Shown: positions 23,016 to 38,075, counted from the stretch's first letter. The stretch: 64,000 nucleotides of DNA from Tubiluchus corallicola (GCA_030141605.1 JAQGDQ010000305.1:62001-126000), one strand, 5' to 3'. Notes: generated by a model not told the origin, from the sequence alone. Numbers and translations: made by a program.

Positions 23016-26000
23016 TATGATGTAGAATAGCAGAGCAACGTGTGTACAGAGTAGGGTAGTGCAGTATAGCAGCCTACAGTGTTGTATAGAATAATTGAAA
23101 ACTTTTCAATATAAATTGCTTGTACGCCGAAACCAAAATTGATAAATAATAGTTACTGAAAAAGTTTAAGAAATAACCATAATCAATTTTGCTCCTAGGC
23201 GGCGTTATAGGCTCTATCTAATTAGAGTACCAATATATCTACTGCGTAAATACAGAGGTACCCTATACCTAATTTATATACGGCTACGCAATAACGTGAA
23301 AAGTCCAACTATATAATCAGGAGATATGCATGAGAGCTCATTTTGCAATAATTATTCAGTTAGATGACTTTTCTCTTGTTGAGATAATCGTGGTACAATC
23401 GTGATATAAGCGTTCAGCTAATGGCTTTGAATCTACGTTAAATGCTGCATTTCCATGCAGTTGGGAAATTATCGCTGTCATGTTATGGTTGATTTTATGA
23501 CATCATTATACCAAACCATCACCATTGCAGTGGAGACAGTTACATCCGGGATAGAAGATATCTCTCGGATGTTAAAAACTAGGATAACTATTATTGACTA
23601 AGTTGTCTTAGGCTTTCCGAGGACCAGTGTTTTTAATTTGCAAATCTGCGGGTACTTTTGCTAAATAAATGGCTTCTTCCCTAGAGACATTTGGCTGATT
23701 AATTATAACCCGAATTATAAGTTTTTCAGCGTCTGTATGAGAAACTTCTGCTAATCTTTTAATTCTCAGTTTGAAGTTCTGCAGTATTGCTTCTGAGTTT
23801 GAAACCCTCTCATCTCTTGCTTTTGAGTGTCCCTCTTCCTGCTTCTGTGTTGGAACTTCTGGCTTCCCAACTCTCTTGCTTATGCTTGAAATTCCGTCTT
23901 TCTCTTGTGTTTGAACTCTTCCACTCTGCTGCTTTTAAGTAGATTTAAAGTTTAAAATTTGCTATAGATTGAGTTAATATCTTGTCTGTTTATCTTTATA
24001 TACGCCTGGTAGGCGAGGGGATAGGGAAGTCTACTATTTTTGCGAAATAAAGGTTATGGATTTCTGGTATTTATTTCTATTGAACCCACATCATAACAAC
24101 ACTCATCCCAGTTTCTTATTTCTGTGTTTGAAACGTATTTAGAATTTGGAACTTCATTAACATCCTTGCATGTTTCTGTTGCATGTTGCTGGTCATCGCT
24201 CTATACTGTATAACAAACAAAAAAGAACTGCACGTTTTTTATCGATTTTCGTGAAGATGGTCGCCCCAAAAGCAAGAATAAGGCTTACAATGGTAACGCT
24301 CTTCACCTCCCAGTACTACTAGGTTTCTACTTGGCACAGAGCCAATAGGCTTTTACTGCAGCCAAAATGCAAATATGAACAGTCTTCGAGCAAACCAAAC
24401 GTTCGCTGTCATTTCTGTGATTTGTGTTAATCGCATTCATAGTGCACAGAGTCTATCATTTAATAATCGACCCACTGACCCAAACCAGACATGTGACTTC
24501 TGGTAGTAAAATGCAGAAAAAGAGAAACGCACCACAGGCTGAGATGACTTCTGCAAACAGGGTTGATTAATAAATCGAATTTTGGTATTTTTATTTTCTT
24601 CATCATGTCACATCACAACAAATAAGGATGGAAGATTCTGATATGCGATAATGTCAACGTCAATGCGGTTTATTTGTTCTCTCTCTCTCTCTCTTTCTCT
24701 TTCTTTTCTCTCTCTTTTTCTTTTTTCTCTCTTTGTCTTTCTCTCTTTCTCTCCCTTTCTCCTGTTCTCTTTCTCTCTCTCCCCTCACTCTCTCTTACGT
24801 GGTTATCATTATTACATTTACCTTCTGGAAACTGCCGTGTACGTTTTACCTAGAATGGCAATGAATAATTCATAACGTATCTCCAATAACGTGATACATT
24901 GGTCTCTAGATACAATGCAAAAAAAGCAAGGCTATAAATGGGGATTATGGTAATTGATAATTCATTACGTTTTCGGAGTCTTCTTTAATTAAAGTTGGAA
25001 TAAACACAACGGCTCCGCAGCAGATAAACGAAAGTCGAAAATTTGCATGATAACAGCAAACTTTCACTGACAGAATTTTTCGAAAAGCCGGATTTCTGCT
25101 AATTTGTTCAGCAAATTCAGATTTTTGTTAGATTAATAGCCTATCTGAGACCGTTTCACTTGCCTCTGAGACGAAATCCCAACTATAATTTTGAACAAAT
25201 AAGAATTTCTCGTCAGAATCGCACAGTAATCCCCTTTTCGCTTCCATTCACTCTGTCTGCTGCAATAAGCGGAAATCGTACGTTATGGTATCCGTGCAGC
25301 TTAACCCAGTGCTATAGCAATTAGTGTCAACTATGTCAGCAAACAGACTTATATATGCTAAGGGCTAGGCTAAGCCAGAAAGGGTGGCGCAGTCAAACAG
25401 AATGCATTTGTTTTGCATAATAATGTGGGCAGAAGGAAATTTTGAAAGCCTCTCTTATTTACCATAGATCCATCGCTGCCTTGTTTCAAGTGAGAAGTTT
25501 AGTGTTCGCGTACTTTAAAAAATTAAGATAGTGCCAGCTAACGAACGCAGCAAGGTGTCAGTTAAAATATCATTCTCATGAATAATTGTCGTTTTTAGCT
25601 AACAGATATAGCCGCGATAGATGTAGTGGCCTGGTGGAGGGTGACAGTTCTATTGGTGGAAATAACGCGGTAACAAATACTGGGTCGAATGCTGCTTGTG
25701 TAAGATTCTATTTTAGTCACTGTTCTTTAGCGACTAAAGTTAAGCAACGGCGAGCCTGGCCACAATGGACTGTGGTTGCCGGGTTCCGTACTCGCTCACC
25801 GAGGGTTTTGTTTTCTTGGTCACCTTTACTGTTTACCTCCTCCTTAAGGATGTATTCACAATAAAGCGTGGCTAAGACCCCGCCATTAGAGCGTTAGGTT
25901 CCGATCTCGCCATTATAATCCACATTCAATATTCTTTAAGTTAGTAAGTTAAGTAAGTAAATAAGGCAAGTAAGTACGTAAGTAAGCAAGTGAGTGAGTG

Positions 26001-29000
26001 AGTGAGTGAGTGAGTGAGTGAGTGAGTGAGTGAGTGAGTGAGTGAGTGAGTGAGTGAGTGAGTGAGTGAGTGAGTGAGTGAGTGAGTGAGTGAGTGAGTG
26101 AGTGAGTGAGTGAGTGAGTGAGTGAGTAAGTGAGTAAGTAAGTAAGCAAGCAAGCATTTCAGATATAAGCTGGACCTTTTCATTTCTCCTCTTCTGAGTG
26201 CGCCCCTATTGTGGCGCATGCAATGAAGCCACTTTTATTGAAGCCATCAGCTGAAGCATTGGTATCAGCAGCCAGCCAGCGCTTCGTAATATTTGCGCTT
26301 CTCTCTCCTCGGCGGCTGTGTTGTAGGAGACAATTTATTGTTCGCCATAACGGGCTTCATAAGCCAAAAGGTTACGCAATAATAATTTAAATGGTTGCGT
26401 GACAAGTTACAATAAGCCGTTGTTCCGTGTTGTTGTGGACCATTCAACCGCTTACATTTGTAAACGTTGCAACCTTGCTGTGCAATTTTTTGAACGAAAA
26501 AGCCTTCATAATAGCAATGTGTCAAGAAGAGATCATTTACCTAATGCAATGGCATATATTTCAGTTCATCTCGGGTGAAATTAAAATAGCGGATGACAAA
26601 AAGGCCTATCGATTTCAACCTGCTTAAAAAACTCAATTGTTTTATCATTGATGTTCGCAGCAGTCTGACTTTTCCGCACGCAAGTAAATTGTGACGACGC
26701 AATGCTCGGAGATTTAGGTTGATAAACTCAAGCTGCGTTCAGTAGTACCTCAGCGGTTAGAATCTCATAAATTCTTCATGGGAATGTCATAAAATATAGA
26801 TGCAATCTATTGGCAATACCGCGCTACTGATATGTAAACATTGGTGTGGATTGTTTGGACTTCTAGGGATCCAATGTTCTGTTTGAGAAGAAGAACTGAT
26901 GAGCAAAGTGTTTTCGTCTATTGTTATTCTATTGGTAAAAATAATTGTTACTGACATTATTGAAAAATAAACAGTAACTGTTTCAAAGAAAACGTGTTCA
27001 ACGAACAAATAATAACAATTGTGTCATTATAATAAAAAAAAGTGCGTGGGAAAGTTCAGTAAGTAAACTGTGTCACTAGCAGCGTCAAAAGCCAATAATG
27101 TGTGACATCATGGAAGGATCTTAAAAGATCAGAAGCTAATAACATTTTTGTAACTAACTGTTTGCGGATTGAAGTGTATAAGCCTTGTGTAATAGTTCAA
27201 ATATGAGCACAGTTGCACAAAACGGTTCAGTGCCACAGGAGCCCGTGGGAAGAGAGTCATCCGCGAAGCGGAAAAAGAAGCGACCCTCTAAAGGATCAGT
27301 ATCAAACGGAAGTGCTAAAGAAGCGGAACCTCCCGCACCCAAACTAACAGGAATTGCACTGGAAATTCACGAAGGCACCGTATCGGTAGGCTCCGTTTAG
27401 TAATCTCATTCATTCCATTGGCTGATTTTTGTCTACTTAAAGTATACAGTTGAGGCGGGAATGTAATTAATCGCATTGCATCATTCTTAGTTTGTCCATC
27501 GATTAACAGTTACTTCTTGGGTTATAGTAATAGCTTATTTCGTTCATCTTTGAAACACAGCTTCTGTATTTCGCTCATCTTTGAAACACAGCTTCTGTGT
27601 TTCGCTCATCTTTGACATACAGCTTCTGTGTTTCGCTCATCTTTGACATACAGCTTATGTTTTTCGTTCATCTTTGAAACAGCTCATTATTAAGAGTAAC
27701 CATTGAACCGGAAGCGGTGCCCCAGCCACTCTCAGATCCTCCCTCAATGAGTGATGACGCAAACACTTTGGTCTAATAAAATTGGCAATAATTAATTACT
27801 TTTTGCCATCAACACTTATCCTATTTATTGCGTCATCGACTTGCTCACCGGTTTTATTAAATATCCTTTCACGATGGCATTCTGCGCTTAGCTTTAATTA
27901 GCCAAATTTCTGCATATTGTTTTCTCTGATCATAACTTTTTTTGGGTAAAAGTCAAATCACCAATCACACAGTGATTTGTCAACTTAATATTGTTGTCAA
28001 ACTGGAACGTTAAATTGAACATTTTGGTCTTCTTTTCAAAAGATTTTCTGAATCAGGGAAAAGCTTCCCGGACTGAAACTAAACAGGTAAATATGGCTCA
28101 GATGAAACTCGTTTCACAAATAGCAACTTATCCAGCCTGAACTCAGGAGGACCAGAATACCTGGCCATTGGGTGACTGCTCATAAGAGCTGGATTAGTTT
28201 ACCAGATTAGAGCTCAGTGGGCTAATTCGTAGGAAGAGAAAGCTTACAAGATTAAAAATGCACCTGTATTTGATTTTAGTTTTCTATTCGGTTGTGCTGA
28301 TCTCCCTGTCATCAAACACTTTTTCTACGAACTGTTTGATATGAGTCAGGGTGAGTGGAGAAAAGTGAGACTAATTTGGGAAACACTTAGAGAGTACGAA
28401 GGAAATTTGAGGAGCCTCAACCATAAATGGACTAAATTTTCTACCATGTACAGTCGTTAATACCTTCTCTTAATTGCCGCTACGACTGTGCTCATCTAAT
28501 GCCTATTCTCAAACTTGTTTCAAGGTAACTGTTTCTTGATGGCTAATTTTTTGCTTGAGGCAACTGTCTGACTCATTACAAACTGAGTAATTTGTTGCAC
28601 CCGTAATATGTTCCTTCTATATTTATAATATATTTAACTTCTTCTGTTTGACAGAAATATTGAATTTTCTACGAAGGGATATTTAAATGAATGAACTAAT
28701 AATCCTGCTCCAGTATTTTTAGTTTGTCCACCGAGTAACATTTGCCTATGGCACTGTTTCTCACTCATTTTTTGGTCTCCAATGCCTCTGCCTATTTGCT
28801 TTTCGTTCTTAACCAATTCCCGGTCTAGGAAGTTTCATACCAGTACAAGCTGCCTTTCACTGTCAAAGTTTCATTGTGTCATCAATGAACAAGTCTACAG
28901 TCGAATGGTGGAAAGTAACAAGATAAAATCCATATCGCCGTGAAATATTAATGCATTACGAAGCACTTGCAACGATGGCTGATTGCATCTCTTCAAGTGA

Positions 29001-32000
29001 AAGTGCAGCATATTATGGCATGACGCTCGAGTAATTTGTGATGCTCTGTCAACTAATATACATGCTTTATCAACAAACATATAGTTAGGAACTTAGGGAG
29101 CGTTGGGATAGGTAGGATTTATCAGCACTGCATCGAACGCTAACTCCAGGTAAATTCTTTATAAAAACTGAAAGGTTTAAAGCAATCCAGTAACATTACT
29201 GTGCTTGCGAGTTTTAAAACACACGCGTGCCATCTCCTCCTAACACCCACCACTCCTGTCAACTGTACTACACGCGACGAACGCTCCCCCAAGTTTACAG
29301 CTGTATTTCGTAAATCCTTTTGCAGTATGTCTACCTTACGTTAGCTGATATTTTGTCAGTCCAAGCGTTGCATGTAGAGCTATAGAAAACAGAAAATAGG
29401 GTTTGCTCGGTAACCCAATAGTACACTTTTCTTACTTAGATTTCTTTACTAAGATCTTTCTTTTCCTCATCGTCGTACTTGTCGACACTGGCTATTTTCC
29501 CAGGCCTTTTGACCCCAATTAACTTCATATGAAGGGTTTTCTTAAAACCATTAATTTTCTTTTGTTGTTTAATACAGTTAAGCTAAAGTAGATATAATAA
29601 ACAATTGTCATAGCAAAACAAAACGCGAAAATAATAGGACTTCCCTAGGGTATCTTCAGCTTAGAAAAAAAATTGTGTTTGTCTTTCCTTCATATCAGAT
29701 TTCGGTTTAAATGTATTGTAAGATTTTGCAAAAAAAGTAAGAGAGCGCCATTCATCATCTTCTGGGATTTCTGATAATTTAGCAGTAAAATCTTTTATCA
29801 GTATCAAATACCTTTCAAGAAGAAGTAAGTGAGTAGTGTAGGCAGTGAAATAGCTTTTTCTGCTGATAATTTGCAGATTTGATTTAGTTTTGTTGTACTG
29901 CTTTCAAGCTAGTACAAGTGGCTTGTGCTTTTGATGTACGTGCACGCAAAAATCGATAAGTGGTTGTGCATGATTTTCATGATTAGCGTTAACCATATTT
30001 CATTAGATTCCCAGGAGTCTCCTTGTGTATTCTAGGCTTATGCAAAGGAGTTAAGATGCATTTCTTCAGATCATCAGAAAGTCTTCTAGTTGTTGCTACC
30101 CTGTTTAGAATGTTAAAAGCTGAGATATAGAAAAATTAAGTTCACCTGTTTGCAGAACTTTTGTAACTTGAAATGAATTTGCTGCTGTTTGCATTTCATT
30201 TCCCTGCTGCGTGACTGGCTTTTGTGTACTAGAGGCATAGTACTCATTTCTTTTGCGTAGATCCTCTTTAACCACTCAGAAATACTATTCTTTGTTTTAT
30301 TGTGTTTGTGATTCTGTTAATTTTGAAGTTTCATAGAAAAGGAACATTTTGATGGGTCGTTTTTAGAGTTTTTTTATTTCCCCCTGTGAGTGAAATATTC
30401 TGGCCTCTTCTATTGATTTTTGCAATGTGGATTTTATCGATTAAGTTATTTCTTTATTTCTTTACTTTAATGTGACCCCAGTTTGGACAATAAATTCGGT
30501 AATAAATTTTATCTTTTAGCGATTTTTATGCCTTTGAAAAGTTTTCAAATACGTTGTCCACTATTGGAGTTTTATAATCGATAATTTTCTCAGTCGCTTG
30601 ATTAAGTGTTGTTTTGACATCCTCCCATTTAGGCAAGGTGCTGCATGCTCAGGAAATCCATCTTTTGCACGGAAAATTCATAAAGGTTTCTTTAGTAATT
30701 TTTTCTAATTTTATCATCCTTCAGTTTTTCTGAACCGTTTTATCTGTTTTTTAATGCTTATTGTTTTGAAGAGCTGGCAGTCAAATTTATCGTAAACACA
30801 TAATTGTTATTTTCTTTTACAAGTCTAGCATGTGACTGTATATTGTTTATGACAGGCACATTATGTCCTTCTTAGGCTTACTAAGATGAACCTAAAGTGA
30901 TTGTTAACTGGCTTTCTGAACTTTCTTGCTCTTCGCCGTTATACATTGTCTTTTTTTGACTAATACCGATGCCATGCGGTGATATTAGCGAATTTCTATT
31001 GAAATAATGCATTCGTTACAATCAAGTTGATCTTCAGAATATGGATTTCTTATCACATTTATCAACTTTTGTAGAAACAGGTTCGTGTAAGGATTAAATT
31101 TTCCGTCTGAAATATCTATATCTGAGCTTTTAAGAATTATATTTATGCAGTCTCTAGAAATTCTCTTGCAAATTGGGCATTCTTAGAATAAATTATCTTT
31201 TATATGCTGATGAATTGTGTGTAGTACCTCCCTCTATGCAGGCGAAGTATCTTAAATATTTGTTAAAAGTTTGCCAGTAATCAGGACTTGGTTTTTGACC
31301 AGTTTGAAATGTACTGTATATATTTTATTCCGAATAATATGGGAGTATCGGTCAGGGTTACGTAACTCTCATACTTTCTAGTGATCTTTTTCATGATTTC
31401 GACACGCCAATCACTAGATAATACGTTACTTACAACATTGCTTTTCACAAGTTTTTTACACGTTATGTTTTCGCCATCTTCTGCAATATGTGCAGAAAAT
31501 AAAATAAAACATTTTTGAGCACTATTGAGTCACTTTGTACATAGTTTACGAACACGAATCACTGAGTCTGCAAATTCCATGGCAATGTATGTCTACAATA
31601 TGTGCAGAAAATATGATTAGAAGATCATCATATTTTCTGAAATATGAAAACAAGATGTTGAAGATGTTTTATTCATTTACGTCATCAACTGAATATTTAA
31701 CAGATGGTCTAATTTATTGATTTAGTAACTGCTGGCTTTTAATCAATGCCTTGTAATTTTAAAATATCTATTATTATATTTTTGCATATATTTGTTGCTC
31801 TTTTAATAGTGCATGCCATACAGTGTTTTCAATGTAAATTTTAACTTTTATGTTGCATTTTTATGTGCTGAAATACACTTTAAATTTAAAAAAATGCATA
31901 AATTGCACATTACTAATAAGTGCATTTTATGAAATGGAGTCTTCACACTGTTTGGTAAGGTTGTCATTTATAGCAGTTATCACAGAAGAGTTTGTTTTAT

Positions 32001-35000
32001 TTCAATGCTAGAGATTACATCAGATAAAATGCCCAGGGAAATAGGAAATAGGTTGCTTGTCAAACTCTTGTTCGATAAACGAATGAATGTCGTCACTACA
32101 AAAAGATTCAGGTCATGAATAGGCCTTCCGAGACGGAAGAGGGAGCCAGCTTTTGAATGATAAGTTTTAATGTAGGCGTACTGAAAATTGTAACGTCCTA
32201 AAAGTGACACGTGCATTATTACAAGTCAGTGTCATCTAATCTCATTGTTAATATTGCTATTTTAAATTAAAATTTCAAATTTACCGCTGTGCTCACGCAT
32301 GGGCTGCCGAGCGTGTGACTAACGAACACGTCTGAACGGAGAAGTACAGCACCTGTTTTTTGTGCAAAACGTTTTCGAAATGCAGGCACTAGTGCCCGTC
32401 TAACTAGCGAATGGCGAAATACATGTAACAGCGAAGATCTAGTGGCGCGAACGCGAAGACGCGAAATTGTGTTTGTGTGGTAATAATTCTTTCACGTAAA
32501 TCATTTTTAAAAAGTGGTATGTTTCCTTTCAATGTGTTAAAGAGTAGATTATTTCGACCTATAGTTTATAATTGCGTCCGGTTTTGCTTTAAGATATACA
32601 TAGTCTCACTTCTAATTTTATCATTCTCACATATTCTTTCCTCTAATTATCTCTCTGTAGAGCTGGTGAATTTCGTGAGTGTCGAAAGTTTATGCATAAA
32701 AAAAGAATTTTTTGAGACTTAAAGAGCATCTCTGATTTCTTTAAAAAAAATCTTTTATTATTTGAAGTGACCTGAAGTCTTCTACGGTATGAATTTCTTG
32801 TGGCATTATATGAAGCAAGCTTTTCATGCGCTTGAGTTGATGGGAAATCTGACATTTAGCCACCAGCTTTTGCTTTCACGAATTATCTTGTGGCGTGGAC
32901 AAATCAATTTGAAACACTTTATTGTCACTGTTTCTAATCAATACAAATAAAAGGTCTGACAAAGCAGTTTGCCGAAATTGCACTACAACTAAGTTATAAA
33001 ATAAATATTGATTTTTGTGTTGTAAACCGTGTCCTTCCTGATAAAGTAAGAGCATTGATACTGGCTCAGACTTAAATTCATTTTTGGCAGAACTGACCAT
33101 ATAAATACATGGCTATTCAACTCTAGCTAGTAAGCGTGGCGCTCTAATATCCGTCACACACTAGGCAAAATCTTGTACGATACAGATTTCTGCTCAACAA
33201 CTTGTTTTTCAAAACTAGTCGCACATGCAGAACTTTAAACTCATTTAAATTTCTACCATATAAAAGTTTATCTTGTTCCCGAGTGCAGGCTTGTTCTTGC
33301 AATTTGAATCATACAAAGTCAATTGCATACATTGCAAACAAGCTGACACGCGCTTTCTACAAGTAAATGTTGTTTTGAAATGCTTTGCTTTTAAAGCTGT
33401 TTTAATGGCTGTAATTAACCTTTAACGTAGAATTAATTCTTCCCTAGTTACAGATTTTGATTATGATTCAACAAATCCTGCGGCAATAAGTTTTGTTTAA
33501 TAACTAGTTGTAAGATAATAGTTTTCCATTTTTGTCTACGTTTACGTTCCGCAAAAATTTGTTTGCCGTAAGCAATTACAAATGAGAGATACTTTATTTT
33601 GGAAGTAGGATGACTCACTTAGCGTATTTTACTGTTATCACTTAAACTTAAAAAATATCACAGAATTAGCTATCTATTTTTTTGTAAAAACTTATTATAC
33701 TTTTGACTGAAATTGACAGTGTGTCGCTTTTCTTCAACTAAGGAATGACGTCATTGGTGGAAAAATGGACGTTCAAACTGGGAGCGCCCAAGCGTGAAAT
33801 GATCGTGACTTTAAAGTTATTTTGCTAATTACAAGAGGGGCTTATCAAACTTTTAGTACTAAATCCTTCGAACATTTTTTTCGTGAACATTGAAACAAAC
33901 CTAACTTTCCAGACGGCTAGGTTTTTCTTTTAATATGATCTAGTTACCTGTTTTGATTTTAAGATTTTTTTCTAACTGTGGATCAAAGATAATCAGGAAT
34001 AAGGCTCAACTCGCAAATTGACTCTCTCGGAGCTGTGAAGAATGAAGAAACAAATTAAAATTGTTAGTGATTCTCCACGAATGGTCTCGTGTGTGCTTAG
34101 CATTTGACAGACATTAAGCAATGCTGCGCCTAGTCAGTGAACGGGTGCTTTAATACTTGCTCTGGGCGATTCATTCTCCATAATATCTATCGCGTCTTAT
34201 TCTTTATCTCGTCGATGGAAACTATATTCATATGAGAATGTGGCTAAGACGATTCAGTGACTTATCTTAGATGTAGAGAATTAGTCTTCATGATGAGCTA
34301 GGTTCCGATCCTGTCAGCAACACACACAATTGTTACGTATTGATAGTTTTAGGCCACCTGGTAGTTAGGTGTATTGCGCATGTAAGCGAACAGCGAGGAA
34401 GGAAGAAGGCGGTAGTTTTAATTTTTTGTGATTTAGTTTAATTAAAATTTGTGTTAACGAACCAGTAATCATGTGTTTGTGTTCTACGTGTGACGGAACA
34501 CATATGGAGGGAGTCAGCCGTCTTTTTGGCTTTTAGTATGTGCTCAATTGTAAAAAAAATAGCCAACCCCTTCGCCTTATAGAACATGTGCACTGCCAAT
34601 ATTTGCTCTAGCGCAGTGCTTCACCAAGTGAACTATATCTATCTTGGAAACTGTCGTGTTAAGATCTGGGAGTGTGTGTGAGAGAAAGAGAGAGAGGTCA
34701 CTGGCATCTGAAGCCAATCTAACTAAGAGTTAATGATAATTGCGAGTAAGTTCACAATGGAATTATTCTAAACTGACCGAATCTTCCTTGGCAAAATGAC
34801 AGCTTATTTCCATTCAGAGAACATTTTGAAATGTGCGTTATATCTTCAAATCGCCATGTGATTCTAATAACTTAAACGAGATAATGTGAAGATATATGAA
34901 ACGCCAAAGTGGAATTTAATGCTTATTTTTTAATATTAAAAATTAACTTGTGAATATTCAAAATTTATTTATCAATATTCAAAAATACGCATTAAATTTT

Positions 35001-37984
35001 TCTTTAGCGTTCCATAATAAAGTTTTATTTTACGTTGATTTTGACAAGAAGCAAATATTGCTCACAGACGTATAGCTAAATACACGTAGTCATAAATACT
35101 TACATATAGTCTATACATAAATTAATAAATTTATACAATGCGTAGGTAAGAACAGTTTAGAATATTTAGGCCTCCTGATCGTAAGATGTTCTAAGAGTAA
35201 CTTACACATAAGCAAGTTCACAATCTCATTTACTAGACCACTCAGAACTGTGTTCTGAAGTTTTTTCTCCAGACATGAAAACTAAGGGTCTCATTACTTC
35301 ACTGTGCATGGGATTGCACAAAACCAGCGACTACTGCAGTTAGTTCTGGGATTTAAGACTAGTGTAAAAGACAAAACTCAGCAGAATACAGGCGGCGTAA
35401 GCTTCATTTAACAGCTTGACCATATGTACATCTTATATTTTAAAACATTATAGTTATTCTTCTAACCCATTTTCAAATGTTTGTGAATTGCTACATCAAC
35501 TTTGCGTTCTTTAGTTTATCTCTTATAATCAGTATAACACACAGCAAAATACTATAATCAGTATTGATTCTACTTCGCCTTTCAGTGTTTTTTAAAAACA
35601 GCCTGTAGCAAATTTAGCTATACCAAGCTTAATTTGAAAGTGTTAGTACATAATACTATGAGTGCAAAATAAATCATTTCAAGTTTAAGATGGATTAATC
35701 TTGCACCCGGATACCGAAATTAAAACTAACGCCGGGATTGTGAGCCTCAACAAAAACAATTCTTTTATCCTCCCGTTTTGACTCCATAGCACCGCAGAAA
35801 CGGCTTATTTTGGAACTGAGCCAACTGCATGCACTTACTTTTATATAATTATCGATCAATCGATCGCCTCCTATTGTTCAAAACAAGAACCACTGAAAGC
35901 TGTGCTGCTGGATGGAGGCTTTCTTGGGACCAAGAGAGGTTTCTCTGATTCTGAGGCAGGAGTACTGGATAATGGCAAACTGGCAGTATCATTTTGTGAT
36001 ACGTCTGTGAGCAATATCATTTTAAAAATGGCCAAGCTTCAGTGTGCACACTGTAGTACTTAAAGCCAGTATGTAGCATTTGATATTTTGCTAATATTAA
36101 CTGCTTAAAGTCAAACTATACCCTCACTATAATATAAGCTTTTACAACTTAAAATCCTACTGTCATTGCGAATATTCAATTTATTTTGCTATAAACTTAC
36201 TGTAAAACTTGTTTCTTTTGATTTTGTATCACTTCGTTGTTAGCGTCATTAAGTTTGAAGAACTGCCATCTTTCATTACGCGACACGAATGATGCTGTGA
36301 GTAACAGTCACACTGACAGTCACCAAAAATCGGTAAACAAACATCAGTAACCAAAGACGCTTTCTGTACCTCTTACGTCATTCTCGCTCACTCGCGCCAA
36401 AGACGCGAAACGTGGCGATCTTTACGACAATGCACCCGTTCGAAATTCGCCAGAAAAAGGTAGTAAGTTGTTTAATTTATAAGTCTCTTTTGTTTAATAA
36501 TAACTGTAAATTCTCTGTGTAATCATAATAATGCGTTAAAAAATTTTGGTATCTGAGAAAGTGTGAGAAAACCTAACGTGTAATGGAATTATTAGCAAAA
36601 AATATTGTTAAAAGCATCAATGGTCGAATTACTAATTATTACTCTTGGAGACAACAACCTTAAATTAATTGAAACCAGTGCACCGCTTTTTCATATCCTT
36701 CATAGGAGTTTAACTATCCAGTTTTTCTGTTATAGGTATAATTTATATCTCATCGTTAAAACTATACATACAAAATACCGCGTAAGCACTATTATTTGTA
36801 CTTCCAGTACGTCCTTTGTTGTAGGTTGGCGTTGTTGTAGGTCTTGCATGGAGTGACAGTTATTAATTGATGAAAAGTGATAATACTTTTGAAAAAAACT
36901 GCTTTTAAAGCATTTTCAAAGATTTAAAAAGGCACGGAGTTGCAAAAAAGCAATGAGAGAAACAATTTGGAGTTATAAGTATTGTTGAAGGATTGTTGTT
37001 CATATGTCTAATAATAGTTGCGGAGTTGTTTTTCTCGAAGATACTATATCATATCATATCATATGTGACACCGGTCTTGTACCTTTTTAATTAAATACTT
37101 TTTGGGTCATTTTTTACTGATAGATGGCACGATGTCTAGTTTTCAAATATCGAAAAGGTCACTTATTAAACACATAAAACAATGAAGTAATTCCGTATTT
37201 TCTGTACTAACACACTTAGTCTACAACTAACATTTATGCGTCAATACAAACTCAAGTTATAAAAAGAATTGCCATCTCGTGTGAATTCTGCGAAAATGTT
37301 GCATGCACTGCTGTTTGAAATACGCGGTGAAATTTCTTGACATTTGTTAAACGCCAACCTGTGTTCTCACAGATTGGCTCTCCTATGAGCAAGGCATACG
37401 TGTAGGCGTAAAGCAAAGCTTGATAAAGTGAAACAAACGACTTTATAGAGATATCTATGGAGAGTGTCGCAGGTATTTATGTCGTCTATTGATCACTATA
37501 CGGATGACCCACCGAGAGACAAAAAAGAAGCTAAGATAAGGAAAAAAAAGCCACGATGATCACGAACTAGTAGTTACCATTTATACATCAAAATGATGAA
37601 CATAGGGAACAGAATGAATAAAAAGAGCTATGATCTCTTGTGAATTCCTCGAAATTATTACATGCGCGGTTGTTTTAAGGGGGTTTCTTTATTGCGTTGC
37701 TGTGCCGAATAACAACCATGATTCATCGATTTTCGGATTTTATACGGTCGCATAAACTCTCGCAGGCTTTGTGCCAGCCAATAGCATTTAGTGATAAAAA
37801 CGCACTTTGGCTGAGGATTACCAAGCTACACTTAATAACAGTACCACTTTAACTGTAAAAACGAGTGTTTTTGTGTCAGTTGTAACATCAGCAGTTCTTT
37901 TTTACTACTACAGTCACGGTTGCCGGTGAGAGAGAGAGAGAGAGAGGGAGAGAGAGAGAGGGAGAGAGACAGAGAGAGAGAGAG

Positions 37985-38075
<91 letters not shown>

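Noticed and set aside
25936-26219. Three overlapping LTHS-repeat ORFs
   Set aside because: Produced by the (AGTG)n array.
32640-33100. Minus-strand frames with protein-like stretches (for example [18 protein letters not shown])
   Set aside because: Broken by stops, no family recognised; too weak to annotate, though a very old transposon ORF is possible.
33746-33753. Second free CRE octamer TGACGTCA followed by ATTGG, and another at 4495-4502
   Set aside because: No TATA box or coding exon nearby that would mark a promoter; octamers recur in this window, including inside a MITE.
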